Source: Flavobacteriales bacterium
Lineage (GTDB): Bacteria; Bacteroidota; Bacteroidia; JACJYZ01
DNA: 64,000 nucleotides
Direction of reading: 5' to 3'
Assembly (NCBI GenBank): GCA_020635855.1
Contig: JACJYZ010000002.1
Span: 310,001-374,000, forward strand
Made by a program: the position numbers and the translations under genes. Below the pieces are notes generated by a model that did not search any database, was not told the origin of the DNA, and saw only the letters and a list, made by a program, of their open reading frames with translations. This document shows, one piece after another, positions 52,891 through 60,200 of this stretch. Each line of letters starts with the position of its first letter. Within the stretch, counting starts at the first letter, position 1.

Positions 52891-53511
52891 TCAGAGGGCT
52901 ACGTGAAAAACAGCCTTGGTGGCGAAGAATGCTTCGCGGAAATAATCCGACAACGGATGCATGTGATATGGGTATCCGGTTTCGATCAGCTGCGTTTCGT
53001 CCGATAACCCTTTCAGGCATAGCAGTCCGTTCGGAAGGTCGTTCCTTTGCGCTGGCGAAACTTTTCCCTTCGTCCACTGCAGCAGGTTGTGAAAAGGAGC
53101 CACTGCCCGGGAAACAACAAAATCGAATGTTTGCGGTACGTTTTCGAAGCGGCTGTTCACCGGTTCAACATTGGCCAGTTTCAGTTCTTTTGCCATTTCA
53201 CTGACCACACGGATCTTCTTCCCGATTGAATCCACAGGCACAAACAGGGTATCCGGGAATAGGATGGCCAGTGGCAATGCGGGTAAGCCGCCCCCTGTTC
53301 CAAGGTCGGCTACGCGGCTACCGGCTTTGAAGGAAATGGCTTTGGCGATGCCCAGGGAATGCAGGATGTGGTGCTCTTCCAGGTGTTGGATGTCTTTGCG
53401 TGAGATGAGGTTGACGCGTTCATTCCAATAAGTGAACAATTGCATCAATGCCTCAAACGATTCAACCTGCGCGGTTGATAACGCGGGAAAATATGTGGGG
53501 ATGAGCTCCAC
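52891..53511 (-). CDS. rsmG: 16S rRNA (guanine527-N7)-methyltransferase
   Basis: The 206-residue protein has the RsmG pattern: NERVNLISRKDI, EHHILHSLGIAK, VADLGTGGGLPALPLAI (SAM motif I, G-T-G-G-G-x-P-x-x-P), and FDFVVSRAVAPFHNLL. It methylates G527 in 16S rRNA at N7, a position tied to streptomycin resistance when lost. It follows an ECF-type sigma-factor gene by 19 bp on the minus strand and is the last gene of the operon GT2-sigma-rsmG. The family is slightly short here in the C-terminal part but complete. Confidence 0.93.
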   Translation of the reverse strand: MELIPTYFPALSTAQVESFEALMQLFTYWNERVNLISRKDIQHLEEHHILHSLGIAKAISFKAGSRVADLGTGGGLPALPLAILFPDTLFVPVDSIGKKIRVVSEMAKELKLANVEPVNSRFENVPQTFDFVVSRAVAPFHNLLQWTKGKVSPAQRNDLPNGLLCLKGLSDETQLIETGYPYHMHPLSDYFREAFFATKAVFHVAL

Positions 53512-53530
53512 CTCGGAAAAGGGAAGGAGA

Positions 53531-54142
53531 TCAGAGGCTGCCCTCTGTGTTCTTCATGATGTTGTACAGGAATTCCCTTGCGCGGAAGAGTTGTGCCTTC
53601 ACGGTTCCCAGGGGGATGTCAAGCTGCTCGGCGATCTCTTCGTATGAGTATTCCTTGAAGTAGCGCAGTTCCACCAGGGTGCGGTAGCGCGGTTTCAGTT
53701 TTTCCACCACTTCCCGCATCACCTTGATCTTTTGCTTCTTCATCATCTTCTCTTCGGGATCCAGGAATTCCGATTTGAGATCGATGGACATCTCACCGCC
53801 TTCGTCATTTTCATACCGGCGATCGATCGACAGCATGTTCTTCTTTTTCTTGCGGATGAAGTCGATGCAGTTGTTGGATGCGATCTTAAACAACCAGGTG
53901 CTGAACGCGTAGTTGGGGGTGTATTGGTGCAAATTCTTGAAAGCTTTCCCGAATGCCTCGATGGTCAAATCATCGGCGTCATCCTTGTTGTTGACCATTT
54001 TCAGCAACATGAAGTAAATGGAGTCACGATAGCGATCCATCAGCTTGGCATATGCCTGCTGATCTTTTTCGTGAATGGCCTTTTGCACCAGCTTGAAATC
54101 AAGCATGGCCTTTTCGGAAAGATGCTCTAATCCGTCTTCCAT
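53531..54142 (-). CDS. RNA polymerase sigma-70 family factor (ECF-like)
   Basis: The 203-residue protein has region 2 (YRDSIYFMLLKMVNNKDDADDLTIEAF, then the STWLFKIASNNCIDFIRKKKK DNA-melting/-10-binding helix) and region 4 (LKPRYRTLVELRYFKEYSYEEIAEQLDIPLGTVKAQLFRAREFL, the helix-turn-helix that binds -35). There is a linker of charged residues, without region 3. It probably controls a small regulon, but no anti-sigma gene is adjacent, and many Bacteroidota have a conserved member of this kind next to rsmG or a GT2. Its start overlaps the upstream GT2 gene by 16 bp, and it ends 19 bp before rsmG. Confidence 0.9.
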   Translation of the reverse strand: MEDGLEHLSEKAMLDFKLVQKAIHEKDQQAYAKLMDRYRDSIYFMLLKMVNNKDDADDLTIEAFGKAFKNLHQYTPNYAFSTWLFKIASNNCIDFIRKKKKNMLSIDRRYENDEGGEMSIDLKSEFLDPEEKMMKKQKIKVMREVVEKLKPRYRTLVELRYFKEYSYEEIAEQLDIPLGTVKAQLFRAREFLYNIMKNTEGSL

Positions 54143-55242
54143 GAATGGGTTTTGTGTACGAATCCTGTTAAAAAGATGACCGGATAAAAGAACGCAAAGA
54201 AGAGGTCAAGCACAGGCGAAATTAAAAATAAATCACTTACTCCCAATTTGTTCATGCACAATTTAAATATCATTAGCATGCAGATCATCCTGAGCGATAG
54301 TGCGATATAATAGACTGGTTGCAGGATTCCGTACAAAGGGAGTCCCACGGCGAGAAGGTAAAAAAATGTTTGACTGGAAAGATATCCGCCCAGTAAAATT
54401 TTATCCAGGGTCTTGTAATCGGGACCAACGGAAAAATGTCGTCTTTTTTGATGAATCCATTCAGACCAATGCCGGGATGGCATGCTAAATGTGCGTGCAT
54501 CCGGGTGCATACGTACGGCGACCTTTCCCATGCGTGCTGCCTGGTTAACAAAGAGGTCGTCGTCTCCCGACAGCCGATGCAGGTGAGAAGAGAATCCGCC
54601 GGCGTTGTCGAACAATTTCTTTTTATAAGCCAGGTTCCTGCCGACGCCCATATAGGGTCTTCCTGAAAGTGCGAAGGAAATATATTGAAGGGCGGTTAGA
54701 AAAGTGTCGAACCGCACGAGCATGTTGACCCATCCTTTCCTTTTCTCATAGGGGCCGTACCCCAGTACCATATCCAGGTTGCGGGTCAGGGGTGCCGTCA
54801 TGCGTGTGACCCAATCCTCACCTGAGGGCCTGCAATCGGCGTCGGTCAGCAAAAGGATTTCATGTTGTGCGGCTTTGATGCCCGTGGTTAAGGGGAATTT
54901 CTTTCCGCGCCCGCCTTCTCCCAGGTGTGGAACCACCCTGAGCTTGTCATGATGCTTTGCCATATCCGCCAGCCATTCGGATGTACCGTCGGTGGATTGG
55001 TCATCCACTACAACGACTTCAAACACGGTGTGACCTTGATTCAGCACCAGGGGCAGGTTGACTTTCAGATTTTCACGTTCGTTGTGTGCGCAAATGATTA
55101 CGGAGACCGCCTGATCGTGAGGTGTGGCCGGTTCATCTTGTGGGCGGTAGGCGGCCAGTTTCCGGAAGACAAACAGGAAGTAAACGACCTGTACCAGGCA
55201 CAGGGTGGCAAAGGAATATAGCAGGGCGGATTCCGTCGTCAT
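54127..55242 (-). CDS. Membrane-associated glycosyltransferase family 2
   Basis: The 371-residue protein has a leading helix (ALLYSFATLCLVQVVYFLFVF), a GT2 catalytic core with VIICAHNERENLKVNLP, VVVDDQSTDGTSEWL, LLTDADCRP (the D-x-D metal site), and HRLSGDDDLFVNQAARMG plus RRHFS (Q/RxxRW-like end), then three to four C-terminal helices. This is the processive GT2 layout of cell-surface polysaccharide or glycolipid synthases. It starts the minus-strand operon with a sigma factor and rsmG. A TACTTTTG element sits five bases before its ATG, so the transcript may be leaderless. Confidence 0.88.
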   Translation of the reverse strand: MTTESALLYSFATLCLVQVVYFLFVFRKLAAYRPQDEPATPHDQAVSVIICAHNERENLKVNLPLVLNQGHTVFEVVVVDDQSTDGTSEWLADMAKHHDKLRVVPHLGEGGRGKKFPLTTGIKAAQHEILLLTDADCRPSGEDWVTRMTAPLTRNLDMVLGYGPYEKRKGWVNMLVRFDTFLTALQYISFALSGRPYMGVGRNLAYKKKLFDNAGGFSSHLHRLSGDDDLFVNQAARMGKVAVRMHPDARTFSMPSRHWSEWIHQKRRHFSVGPDYKTLDKILLGGYLSSQTFFYLLAVGLPLYGILQPVYYIALSLRMICMLMIFKLCMNKLGVSDLFLISPVLDLFFAFFYPVIFLTGFVHKTHSWKTD

Positions 55243-55247
55243 TGTGG

Positions 55248-55255
55248 CAAAAGTA
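55248..55255 (-). promoter_or_regulatory. Candidate -7 promoter element (TACTTTTG) for the GT2-sigma-rsmG operon
   Basis: On the minus strand TACTTTTG matches TAnnTTTG and ends five bases before the ATG at 55242, the same spacing as for the ABC exporter. The -33 element is unclear. A divergent -7 element for tgt is only 20 bp away. Confidence 0.5.
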
Positions 55256-55275
55256 AGGTAATCCTCTGCAATTGC

Positions 55276-55283
55276 TATCTTTG
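55276..55283 (+). promoter_or_regulatory. Candidate -7 promoter element (TATCTTTG) for tgt
   Basis: TATCTTTG matches TAnnTTTG and lies 18 bases before the ATG at 55302, predicting a leader of about 12 nt. It supports the ATG 55302 start over the longer open frame from 55272. No clear -33 TTTG at normal spacing. Confidence 0.55.
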
Positions 55284-55301
55284 GCCGCCCTGAACCAGCC
55301 C

Positions 55302-56432
55302 ATGAAATTCACCCTCGAAAAATCGGATGCCACCACGCAGGCGCGAGCGGGTACCCTTGAAACCGATCACGGCCCGATTCGCACCCCGATTTTTATGCCG
55401 GTAGGTACGGCTGCCACCGTGAAGGCGGTGCATCAGCGGGAGCTGAAGCAGGACATCAGGGCCCAGATCATTCTCGGTAATACCTACCATCTGTATCTGC
55501 GCCCGGGCATGGATGTGCTGAAAAAGGCGGGCGGACTCCACCGCTTCATGAACTGGGATGGCCCCATTCTGACCGACAGTGGAGGTTACCAGGTGTATTC
55601 CCTTTCGGCGATTCGAAAGATCACCGAAGAAGGCGCCATGTTCACTTCCCATATCGATGGATCCCGCCATTTTTTCACACCCGAAAAGGCCATTGATGTG
55701 CAACGTGAGATCGGTGCCGATATCATCATGGCCTTCGATGAATGTACGCCATATCCGTGCGCATATGAGGATGCGGCCAAATCGATGGAGATGACACACC
55801 GCTGGCTGAACAGGTGTGTACAACGTTTCAGGGAAACCGAAAATCTATACGGGTACGGTCAGGCGCTTTTCCCCATCGTGCAGGGCAGTGTGTACCCTGA
55901 CTTGCGCAGACGGTCGGCCGAAGTGGTGGCCTCGATGGAATGCGACGGAAATGCCATCGGTGGCCTGTCGGTAGGCGAGCCTCATGAAGATATGTATGCC
56001 ATGACCGAGCAGGTTTGTGGCATGCTGCCCGCAGACAAACCCCGGTACCTGATGGGTGTGGGTACACCTGCGAACCTGTTGGAATGCATCAGCCTCGGCA
56101 TAGATATGTTCGATTGTGTGATGCCCACCCGCAACGCTCGCAACGGGATGCTCTATACCATGGATGGTGTGATCAACATCCGCAATGAAAAGTGGAAGGA
56201 TGATTTTTCTCCGATTGATCCTGCCGGTGATGCGTGGGTGGATCAGGCGTATTCAAAGTCGTACCTCCGTCATTTACACGTTTCCGGGGAAATCCTGGGT
56301 GCGATGATTGCAAGTGTTCACAACCTGCGCTTTTACCTGAGGCTGGTGGAAACCGCCAGGGAGCATATCCTGGCCGGTACATTCGCTGCGTGGAAGCAGG
56401 CAACGGTGCCTAAACTGACGCAACGGGTATGA
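55302..56432 (+). CDS. tgt: tRNA-guanine(34) transglycosylase
   Basis: The 376-residue enzyme exchanges G34 for preQ1 in tRNAs for Asp, Asn, His and Tyr, the key step toward queuosine. MKFTLEKSDATTQARAGTL, FMPVGTAATVKAV, ILTDSGGYQVYSLS (Asp as base), AIGGLSVGEPHEDM (with the G-G-L-S-V-G-E loop) and CVMPTRNARNG are family blocks. Near the C-terminus the usual zinc site C-x-C-x-x-C is replaced by G309-x-A311-x-x-D314 within DPAGDAWVDQAYSKSYLRHL. I believe this cysteine loss is typical for Bacteroidota, but I cannot check. It is followed by folK with a 4-bp overlap. Confidence 0.95.
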   Translation: MKFTLEKSDATTQARAGTLETDHGPIRTPIFMPVGTAATVKAVHQRELKQDIRAQIILGNTYHLYLRPGMDVLKKAGGLHRFMNWDGPILTDSGGYQVYSLSAIRKITEEGAMFTSHIDGSRHFFTPEKAIDVQREIGADIIMAFDECTPYPCAYEDAAKSMEMTHRWLNRCVQRFRETENLYGYGQALFPIVQGSVYPDLRRRSAEVVASMECDGNAIGGLSVGEPHEDMYAMTEQVCGMLPADKPRYLMGVGTPANLLECISLGIDMFDCVMPTRNARNGMLYTMDGVINIRNEKWKDDFSPIDPAGDAWVDQAYSKSYLRHLHVSGEILGAMIASVHNLRFYLRLVETAREHILAGTFAAWKQATVPKLTQRV

Positions 56433-56923
56433 ACGAAGTGTATTTGCTGCTTGGCAGCAACATCGGCGACAGGGAAGTTCATTTGCAGGCTGCCAGGGAA
56501 TACCTGGAAAAGCACGTCGGGGAACTATCAAAGACGTCATCTTTATATGAAACGGCCGCCTGGGGCAAAACCGACCAGGCTGACTTCCTTAACCAGGCAG
56601 TGTGCGTGATCACCGAACTAGGCCATCGGGCGCTGCTGGAAACACTGAAACGCATGGAGGCCAGTTTGGGCAGAAGTGCCCCTGCTACCCGGTGGGGACC
56701 CAGGGAACTGGATGCGGATATCCTTTTGTATGCAGACAAGGTGATTCGTGAAACGGGCCTTGAAATTCCCCATGCCTCCCTGTGCGAACGGCGTTTTGCC
56801 CTCGTGCCCCTGGCGGAAATAGCAGGTTCACAAGTACATCCGGTCCACAATCGCACGATTAGCAGCCTATTGGAGGATTGTGAAGATGCAAGTTCCGTTA
56901 GATGCTATTTGACTGGAAATTAG
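56429..56923 (+). CDS. folK: 2-amino-4-hydroxy-6-hydroxymethyldihydropteridine diphosphokinase
   Basis: The 164-residue protein (NEVYLLLGSNIGDREVHLQAA) has the HPPK pattern G-S-N-x-G-D, SSLYETAAWGKTDQADFLNQAV, RWGPRELDADILLY (the conserved R-W-G-P-R-x-x-D-x-D metal-binding block) and IPHASLCERRFALVPLAEIA. It transfers pyrophosphate from ATP to 6-hydroxymethyl-dihydropterin in folate synthesis. It overlaps tgt by four bases (ATGA), so both are coupled. Length is normal. About 100 bp separate it from the next gene, which has its own promoter. Confidence 0.95.
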   Translation: MNEVYLLLGSNIGDREVHLQAAREYLEKHVGELSKTSSLYETAAWGKTDQADFLNQAVCVITELGHRALLETLKRMEASLGRSAPATRWGPRELDADILLYADKVIRETGLEIPHASLCERRFALVPLAEIAGSQVHPVHNRTISSLLEDCEDASSVRCYLTGN

Positions 56924-56946
56924 AAGCTTTAACTCCGGCAAAAGGT

Positions 56947-56976
56947 TTTGTTTTTCAAAAACATTGCCTATACTTG
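56947..56976 (+). promoter_or_regulatory. Promoter of the OmpA/TPR lipoprotein gene (TTTG-18-TATACTTG)
   Basis: TTTG (56947-56950) and TATACTTG (56969-56976, one mismatch to TAnnTTTG) are 18 nt apart. The leader would be about 45 nt. It indicates separate transcription from tgt-folK. Confidence 0.6.
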
Positions 56977-57024
56977 CACCAGATAAAACGCTAATCAACC
57001 CATTATTCTATTAATTCAAGCACG

Positions 57025-58743
57025 ATGAAAAAGCATGTGGTTTACACATTGTCGATCGCACTGGCATTTGTAATGGCCAGTTGTGGCGGCTTGGGCACCA
57101 TGATCAAAAAGGCAGATACCGTTCAGATCACGGTAAAACCTGATCCGTTGGAAATGCATGGAGATACCGTGAGGGTGGCTATCAACGGAAACATTCCTGC
57201 CAAATATTTCCAAAAAAAGGTGGTGATTAAAGCAACCCCGGTTTTGAAATATAAGGATGGCGGTTCCAAAGAGCTTAAATCCGTAACGTTGCAGGGTGAG
57301 AAAGCCCAGGGCAACGGACAGGTGATCAAGAAAGCCGAAGGTGGAAGCTTCTCTTACAGTGATAAGACGAAGTATGAAGCCGGCATGAAGAACTGTGAAC
57401 TGGTGCTGAAGATTGATGGCGCCATGGGAAGCAAGTCACAATCTTTCCCCGAACGCAAGATCGGAGAAGGAACCATCGTGACGCCTCTGCTGGTGAAGAG
57501 TGATGAGAAACCCATGTTAGGCCCTCACAACTACGAGAACATGCCTCCTATCGTGCACCTGGCAAAACTGTACTTCGCCAAAAACCAATCCAATGTTCGT
57601 TCTTCGGAAGTAAGTGGCGATCAAATGGATGATTTCCGCGATTTCGTGAACAAATACATCAAGGAAGAAGGTACTTTCCAAAGTGTGAACACCGTTGGTT
57701 GGGCTTCTCCTGAAGGAGCGGATGACCTGAACCAAAAGCTTTCCGATAAACGCGCTGACAATGCCGTTAACACCATCAAGGGTGAGATGAAGAAGAAGAA
57801 GGTGGAAGCAGCCGCATCGGATGATTTCTGGAAGGAAGCCAGCAAAGCCGGTGACTGGGATGGTTTCAAGAAACTCCTTGAAGGTTCTGACCTAGACGCC
57901 AAGAGCGAAGTGATGAACATCGTGAAAAGCGATCAGAATCCTTCTTCACGTGATAAGAAGATCAAAGAAGTGTCTTCCAACTACCAAATGCTGGAAAAGG
58001 ATATTTTCCCTCAATTGAGAAGGTCTGAAGTTCGTGTTTCCGTGAAGAAAAAGGAATTCACCCAGGATCAATTGAAGGACTACGTGATCAACAAAATGGA
58101 TACACTGAACGACACCGAAGTGTTGTATGCAGCTACCCTGATTGATGACGAAGGCCAGAAACTTGAGATCTATAAAAAGTTCGCTGCCAAGTACCCGGAT
58201 GACTGGAGAGGTCCTAACAACGTAGGTGCCTGCCTGGTGAAAGCGCAAAAGAACGACGAAGCGGAAAATGAATTCAAAAAGGCTCAGGTTCTGGCGCCCG
58301 ACGAGTCCGCTGTGAAAAACAACCTGGGTATCATTGCCCGCAAAAAAGGTGACATGGCCAAAGCGCTGGAACTGTACAAATCCGTTTCCAGCCCGGGTGC
58401 CGAAACCAACTACAACCTGGGTATCTGCAGCATCATCATGGGTGACTATGCAGCTGCCAACAAATATTTCGGAGAAGCTTGTGAGTTCAATGCAGGCTTG
58501 GCCAAGCTGCTGAGCGGCAACACCGCCGGTTGCATCAAGGCTGTAGATTGCTCCACGGAGGATGCAAAATCAGGCCTGGGTTATTACCTGAAGGCCATTG
58601 CTGCTGCCCGCAACGGCAACAAAGATGAAATGCTTTCAAACCTGAAGAGTGCCATCTCAGCCGACGCCAAATTCAAAACCATGGCGAAAGAAGACATGGA
58701 GTTCCACAAATATTTCAGCGACGCCGGTTTCCAGGGTCTCTGA
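57025..58743 (+). CDS. Outer-membrane lipoprotein with OmpA-like and TPR regions
   Basis: The 572-residue protein has a lipoprotein signal (LAFVMASC, Cys20 after MAS). Residues about 35-175 are a beta-rich domain. HLAKLYFAKNQSNVRSSEVSG through NTVGWASPEGADDLNQKLSDKRADNAV (about 178-252) is an OmpA-like, peptidoglycan-binding type domain with the S-P-E-G and N-x-x-L-S-x-x-R-A motifs. An insertion with K-rich helices follows. From about 345 to 570 there are TPR repeats (VKNNLGIIARKKGDMAKALELY, YNLGICSIIMGDYAAANKYF). Codon use is biased and the gene has its own promoter and terminator, so it is probably abundant. It likely links the outer membrane to the cell wall. Confidence 0.78.
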   Translation: MKKHVVYTLSIALAFVMASCGGLGTMIKKADTVQITVKPDPLEMHGDTVRVAINGNIPAKYFQKKVVIKATPVLKYKDGGSKELKSVTLQGEKAQGNGQVIKKAEGGSFSYSDKTKYEAGMKNCELVLKIDGAMGSKSQSFPERKIGEGTIVTPLLVKSDEKPMLGPHNYENMPPIVHLAKLYFAKNQSNVRSSEVSGDQMDDFRDFVNKYIKEEGTFQSVNTVGWASPEGADDLNQKLSDKRADNAVNTIKGEMKKKKVEAAASDDFWKEASKAGDWDGFKKLLEGSDLDAKSEVMNIVKSDQNPSSRDKKIKEVSSNYQMLEKDIFPQLRRSEVRVSVKKKEFTQDQLKDYVINKMDTLNDTEVLYAATLIDDEGQKLEIYKKFAAKYPDDWRGPNNVGACLVKAQKNDEAENEFKKAQVLAPDESAVKNNLGIIARKKGDMAKALELYKSVSSPGAETNYNLGICSIIMGDYAAANKYFGEACEFNAGLAKLLSGNTAGCIKAVDCSTEDAKSGLGYYLKAIAAARNGNKDEMLSNLKSAISADAKFKTMAKEDMEFHKYFSDAGFQGL

Positions 58744-58766
58744 TTCTTATAGAACATCAAATAAAA

Positions 58767-58796
58767 AAGCCCTGCCTTATGGCGGGGCTTTTTTTT
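58767..58796 (+). terminator. Strong intrinsic terminator after the lipoprotein gene
   Basis: AAGCCCTGCC (58767-58776) pairs with GGCGGGGCTT (58781-58790), with one G-T wobble and a TTAT loop, followed by eight T residues. It is 24 bp after the stop. Confidence 0.85.
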
Positions 58797-58808
58797 ATCC
58801 AAACAAAA

Positions 58809-58836
58809 GGGCTTCCCCGCGCACTTCGGGAAGCCC
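58809..58836. repeat. Inverted repeat GGGCTTCCC/GGGAAGCCC
   Basis: Nine-base perfect arms (58809-58817 and 58828-58836) around a 10-nt loop. No T-run follows, so it is not a plain terminator. It lies 12 bp after the lipoprotein terminator and could be an RNA stability or attenuation structure. Confidence 0.6.
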
Positions 58837-58990
58837 TGATCCGATGAAGTACGGGAATGTATTTCAGGCGGACCGGGCACAAGATCTGCAATCTGCATAA
58901 ACATATAAACACAGGTAGGTATGTGGTGGAGATGATTCAGTATGTGGTAGGAGATCCCAAAGAAACGGGAGCGGATTTTTTCTGCGGACA

Positions 58991-59031
58991 GAAAAAAATC
59001 CCCGCAGGCTTTGGTCTCAGTGCCTGCGGGG
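58991..59031 (-). terminator. Minus-strand intrinsic terminator-like hairpin
   Basis: CCCCGCAGGC (59000-59009) and GCCTGCGGGG (59022-59031) form a perfect 10-bp stem with a 12-nt loop. On the minus strand the stem is followed by an A-T-rich run read as ATTTTTTTC. It lies about 400 bp after the end of the response-regulator gene on that strand, so either the transcript has a long tail or another RNA ends here. Confidence 0.7.
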
Positions 59032-59233
59032 TGTCGCAATCGGTTCTCCCTTCATATCTTCTCACTAGTACCAATCGCGATAAATTTTGATCGCGGAAGG
59101 TGGCATACATCCCGGAAGGTACTGTCGGGTATGGCTGTCAGGTCAGGTGGACAGACGGTACGCGAAATGTTATAGCCGGACCCATCAAACGCAATTTGTT
59201 CGGCAGAGGTTACCGGGTGTGGGGAGCCGGGTG

Positions 59234-59267
59234 ATGCATGTTGCCCTTAAGCCCAATGAACATGCAT
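59234..59267. repeat. Inverted repeat ATGCATGTT/AACATGCAT
   Basis: Perfect nine-base arms (59234-59242 and 59259-59267) with a 16-nt spacer, unexplained by any gene. It resembles a dyad operator for a dimeric regulator, or an RNA hairpin. Confidence 0.5.
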
Positions 59268-59428
59268 GGTTAATGGCATGAAACTTTCCTTCTGAGTTTT
59301 TGATAAACCGGTACCGACGACCTGTGCAAAGAGGATGTTGTCAGTGGTCAGGATAGGTGATGAAGGGGTGAGATGATAGGGAATGTGCGGGATCGGTGAC
59401 CAAAGTAGGATGTGGAATAACCCAAACA

Positions 59429-60181
59429 CTATCGGGTCATCCGCTCCAGAACCTCCATCACGATTTCCTTTTTTCTTCTGGAAATGGGTACGCAACAGTC
59501 GTCTGACATTACAATTGTTCCCCCGTCCTCCCGGCTGTACCGATTGGCATGCGCCAGGTTGATCAGGTGTGATTGATGAACCCTCAGGAAATTTTCTGGT
59601 GACAGCAGTTCGTCGAACTCCTTCAGTGTTCGGCTCACCATGATCTTGCGTGCGTGAATGAGATAGAAAATGGTGTAGTAGTTATCAGCCTGGCACCGGA
59701 TGATGTCTTTCAGGCTCACCAGTTCGATACCGTTGTGATTCGGAAGGGCGATCTTTTCCACCCTCTCTTCGCGCAACAGTTGTTTTGCCACCTGCAGGTT
59801 GTTCTTTAAGTTGTCGCTCGGTACCGGAGTTTCAGCCGCCCGTTTCATCGCTTCGATCAGCTCGTCGGGGTTAATCGGTTTCAGCAGGTAGTCCAGTGCA
59901 TGAAAGCGGATGGCCTTGATCGCATATTCGTCATATGCCGTTGTGAACACCACATGAAAGGGAATGGCGGGAAGCGAGGTTAGCAGGTCGAAGCCGGTTC
60001 CGTCCTGCATCCGGATGTCAAGGAATACCAGGTCGGGCCTGTATTTTTCCAGGATGTATTTCCCGTTTTCCACGCCATCGGCTGTGCCAAGTATTTCCAC
60101 ATCCGGGCAATGGGTTGCCAGCTGGTTGGTGAGGGTTTTGATGCCATTTGCTTCGTCATCAATAATAACTGATCTGATCAT
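59429..60181 (-). CDS. LytTR-family response regulator
   Basis: The 250-residue protein from ATG 60181 (MIRSVIIDDEANGIKTL) has a receiver domain with the acidic pair D8-D9, phosphoacceptor Asp55 (LVFLDIRMQDGTGFDLL) and Lys in LLKPI. The C-terminal half is a LytTR DNA-binding domain (EKIALPNHNGIELVSLKDIIRCQADNYYTIFYL, then LLSPENFLRVHQSHLINL). The open frame upstream to 60280 overlaps the kinase gene and is not conserved. It is paired with the sensor kinase 19 bp upstream, giving a two-component system that controls unknown genes. Stop at 59429. Confidence 0.92.
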   Translation of the reverse strand: MIRSVIIDDEANGIKTLTNQLATHCPDVEILGTADGVENGKYILEKYRPDLVFLDIRMQDGTGFDLLTSLPAIPFHVVFTTAYDEYAIKAIRFHALDYLLKPINPDELIEAMKRAAETPVPSDNLKNNLQVAKQLLREERVEKIALPNHNGIELVSLKDIIRCQADNYYTIFYLIHARKIMVSRTLKEFDELLSPENFLRVHQSHLINLAHANRYSREDGGTIVMSDDCCVPISRRKKEIVMEVLERMTR

Positions 60182-60200
60182 GTGTGCGCAGTTTCCGGGG

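Larger units (their letters stand above)
58744..59428. other. Gene-free region of 685 bp with several hairpins
   Basis: No convincing gene is present; short frames here look like chance. The region holds a plus-strand terminator (58767-58796), an inverted repeat GGGCTTCCC/GGGAAGCCC (58809-58836), a minus-strand terminator-like hairpin (58991-59031), and an inverted repeat ATGCATGTT/AACATGCAT (59234-59267). The segment from 59032 to 59428, lying between the minus-strand terminator and the response regulator gene, may be a long 3' untranslated region or hold a small RNA, but nothing proves it. The motif CGGAAGGT occurs twice near 59095 and 59115. Confidence 0.6.

Noticed and set aside
58809..58836. 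Inverted repeat as a second terminator of the lipoprotein gene
   Set aside because: There is no T-run after it, and a strong terminator already ends the transcript 12 bp earlier; listed as a repeat only.
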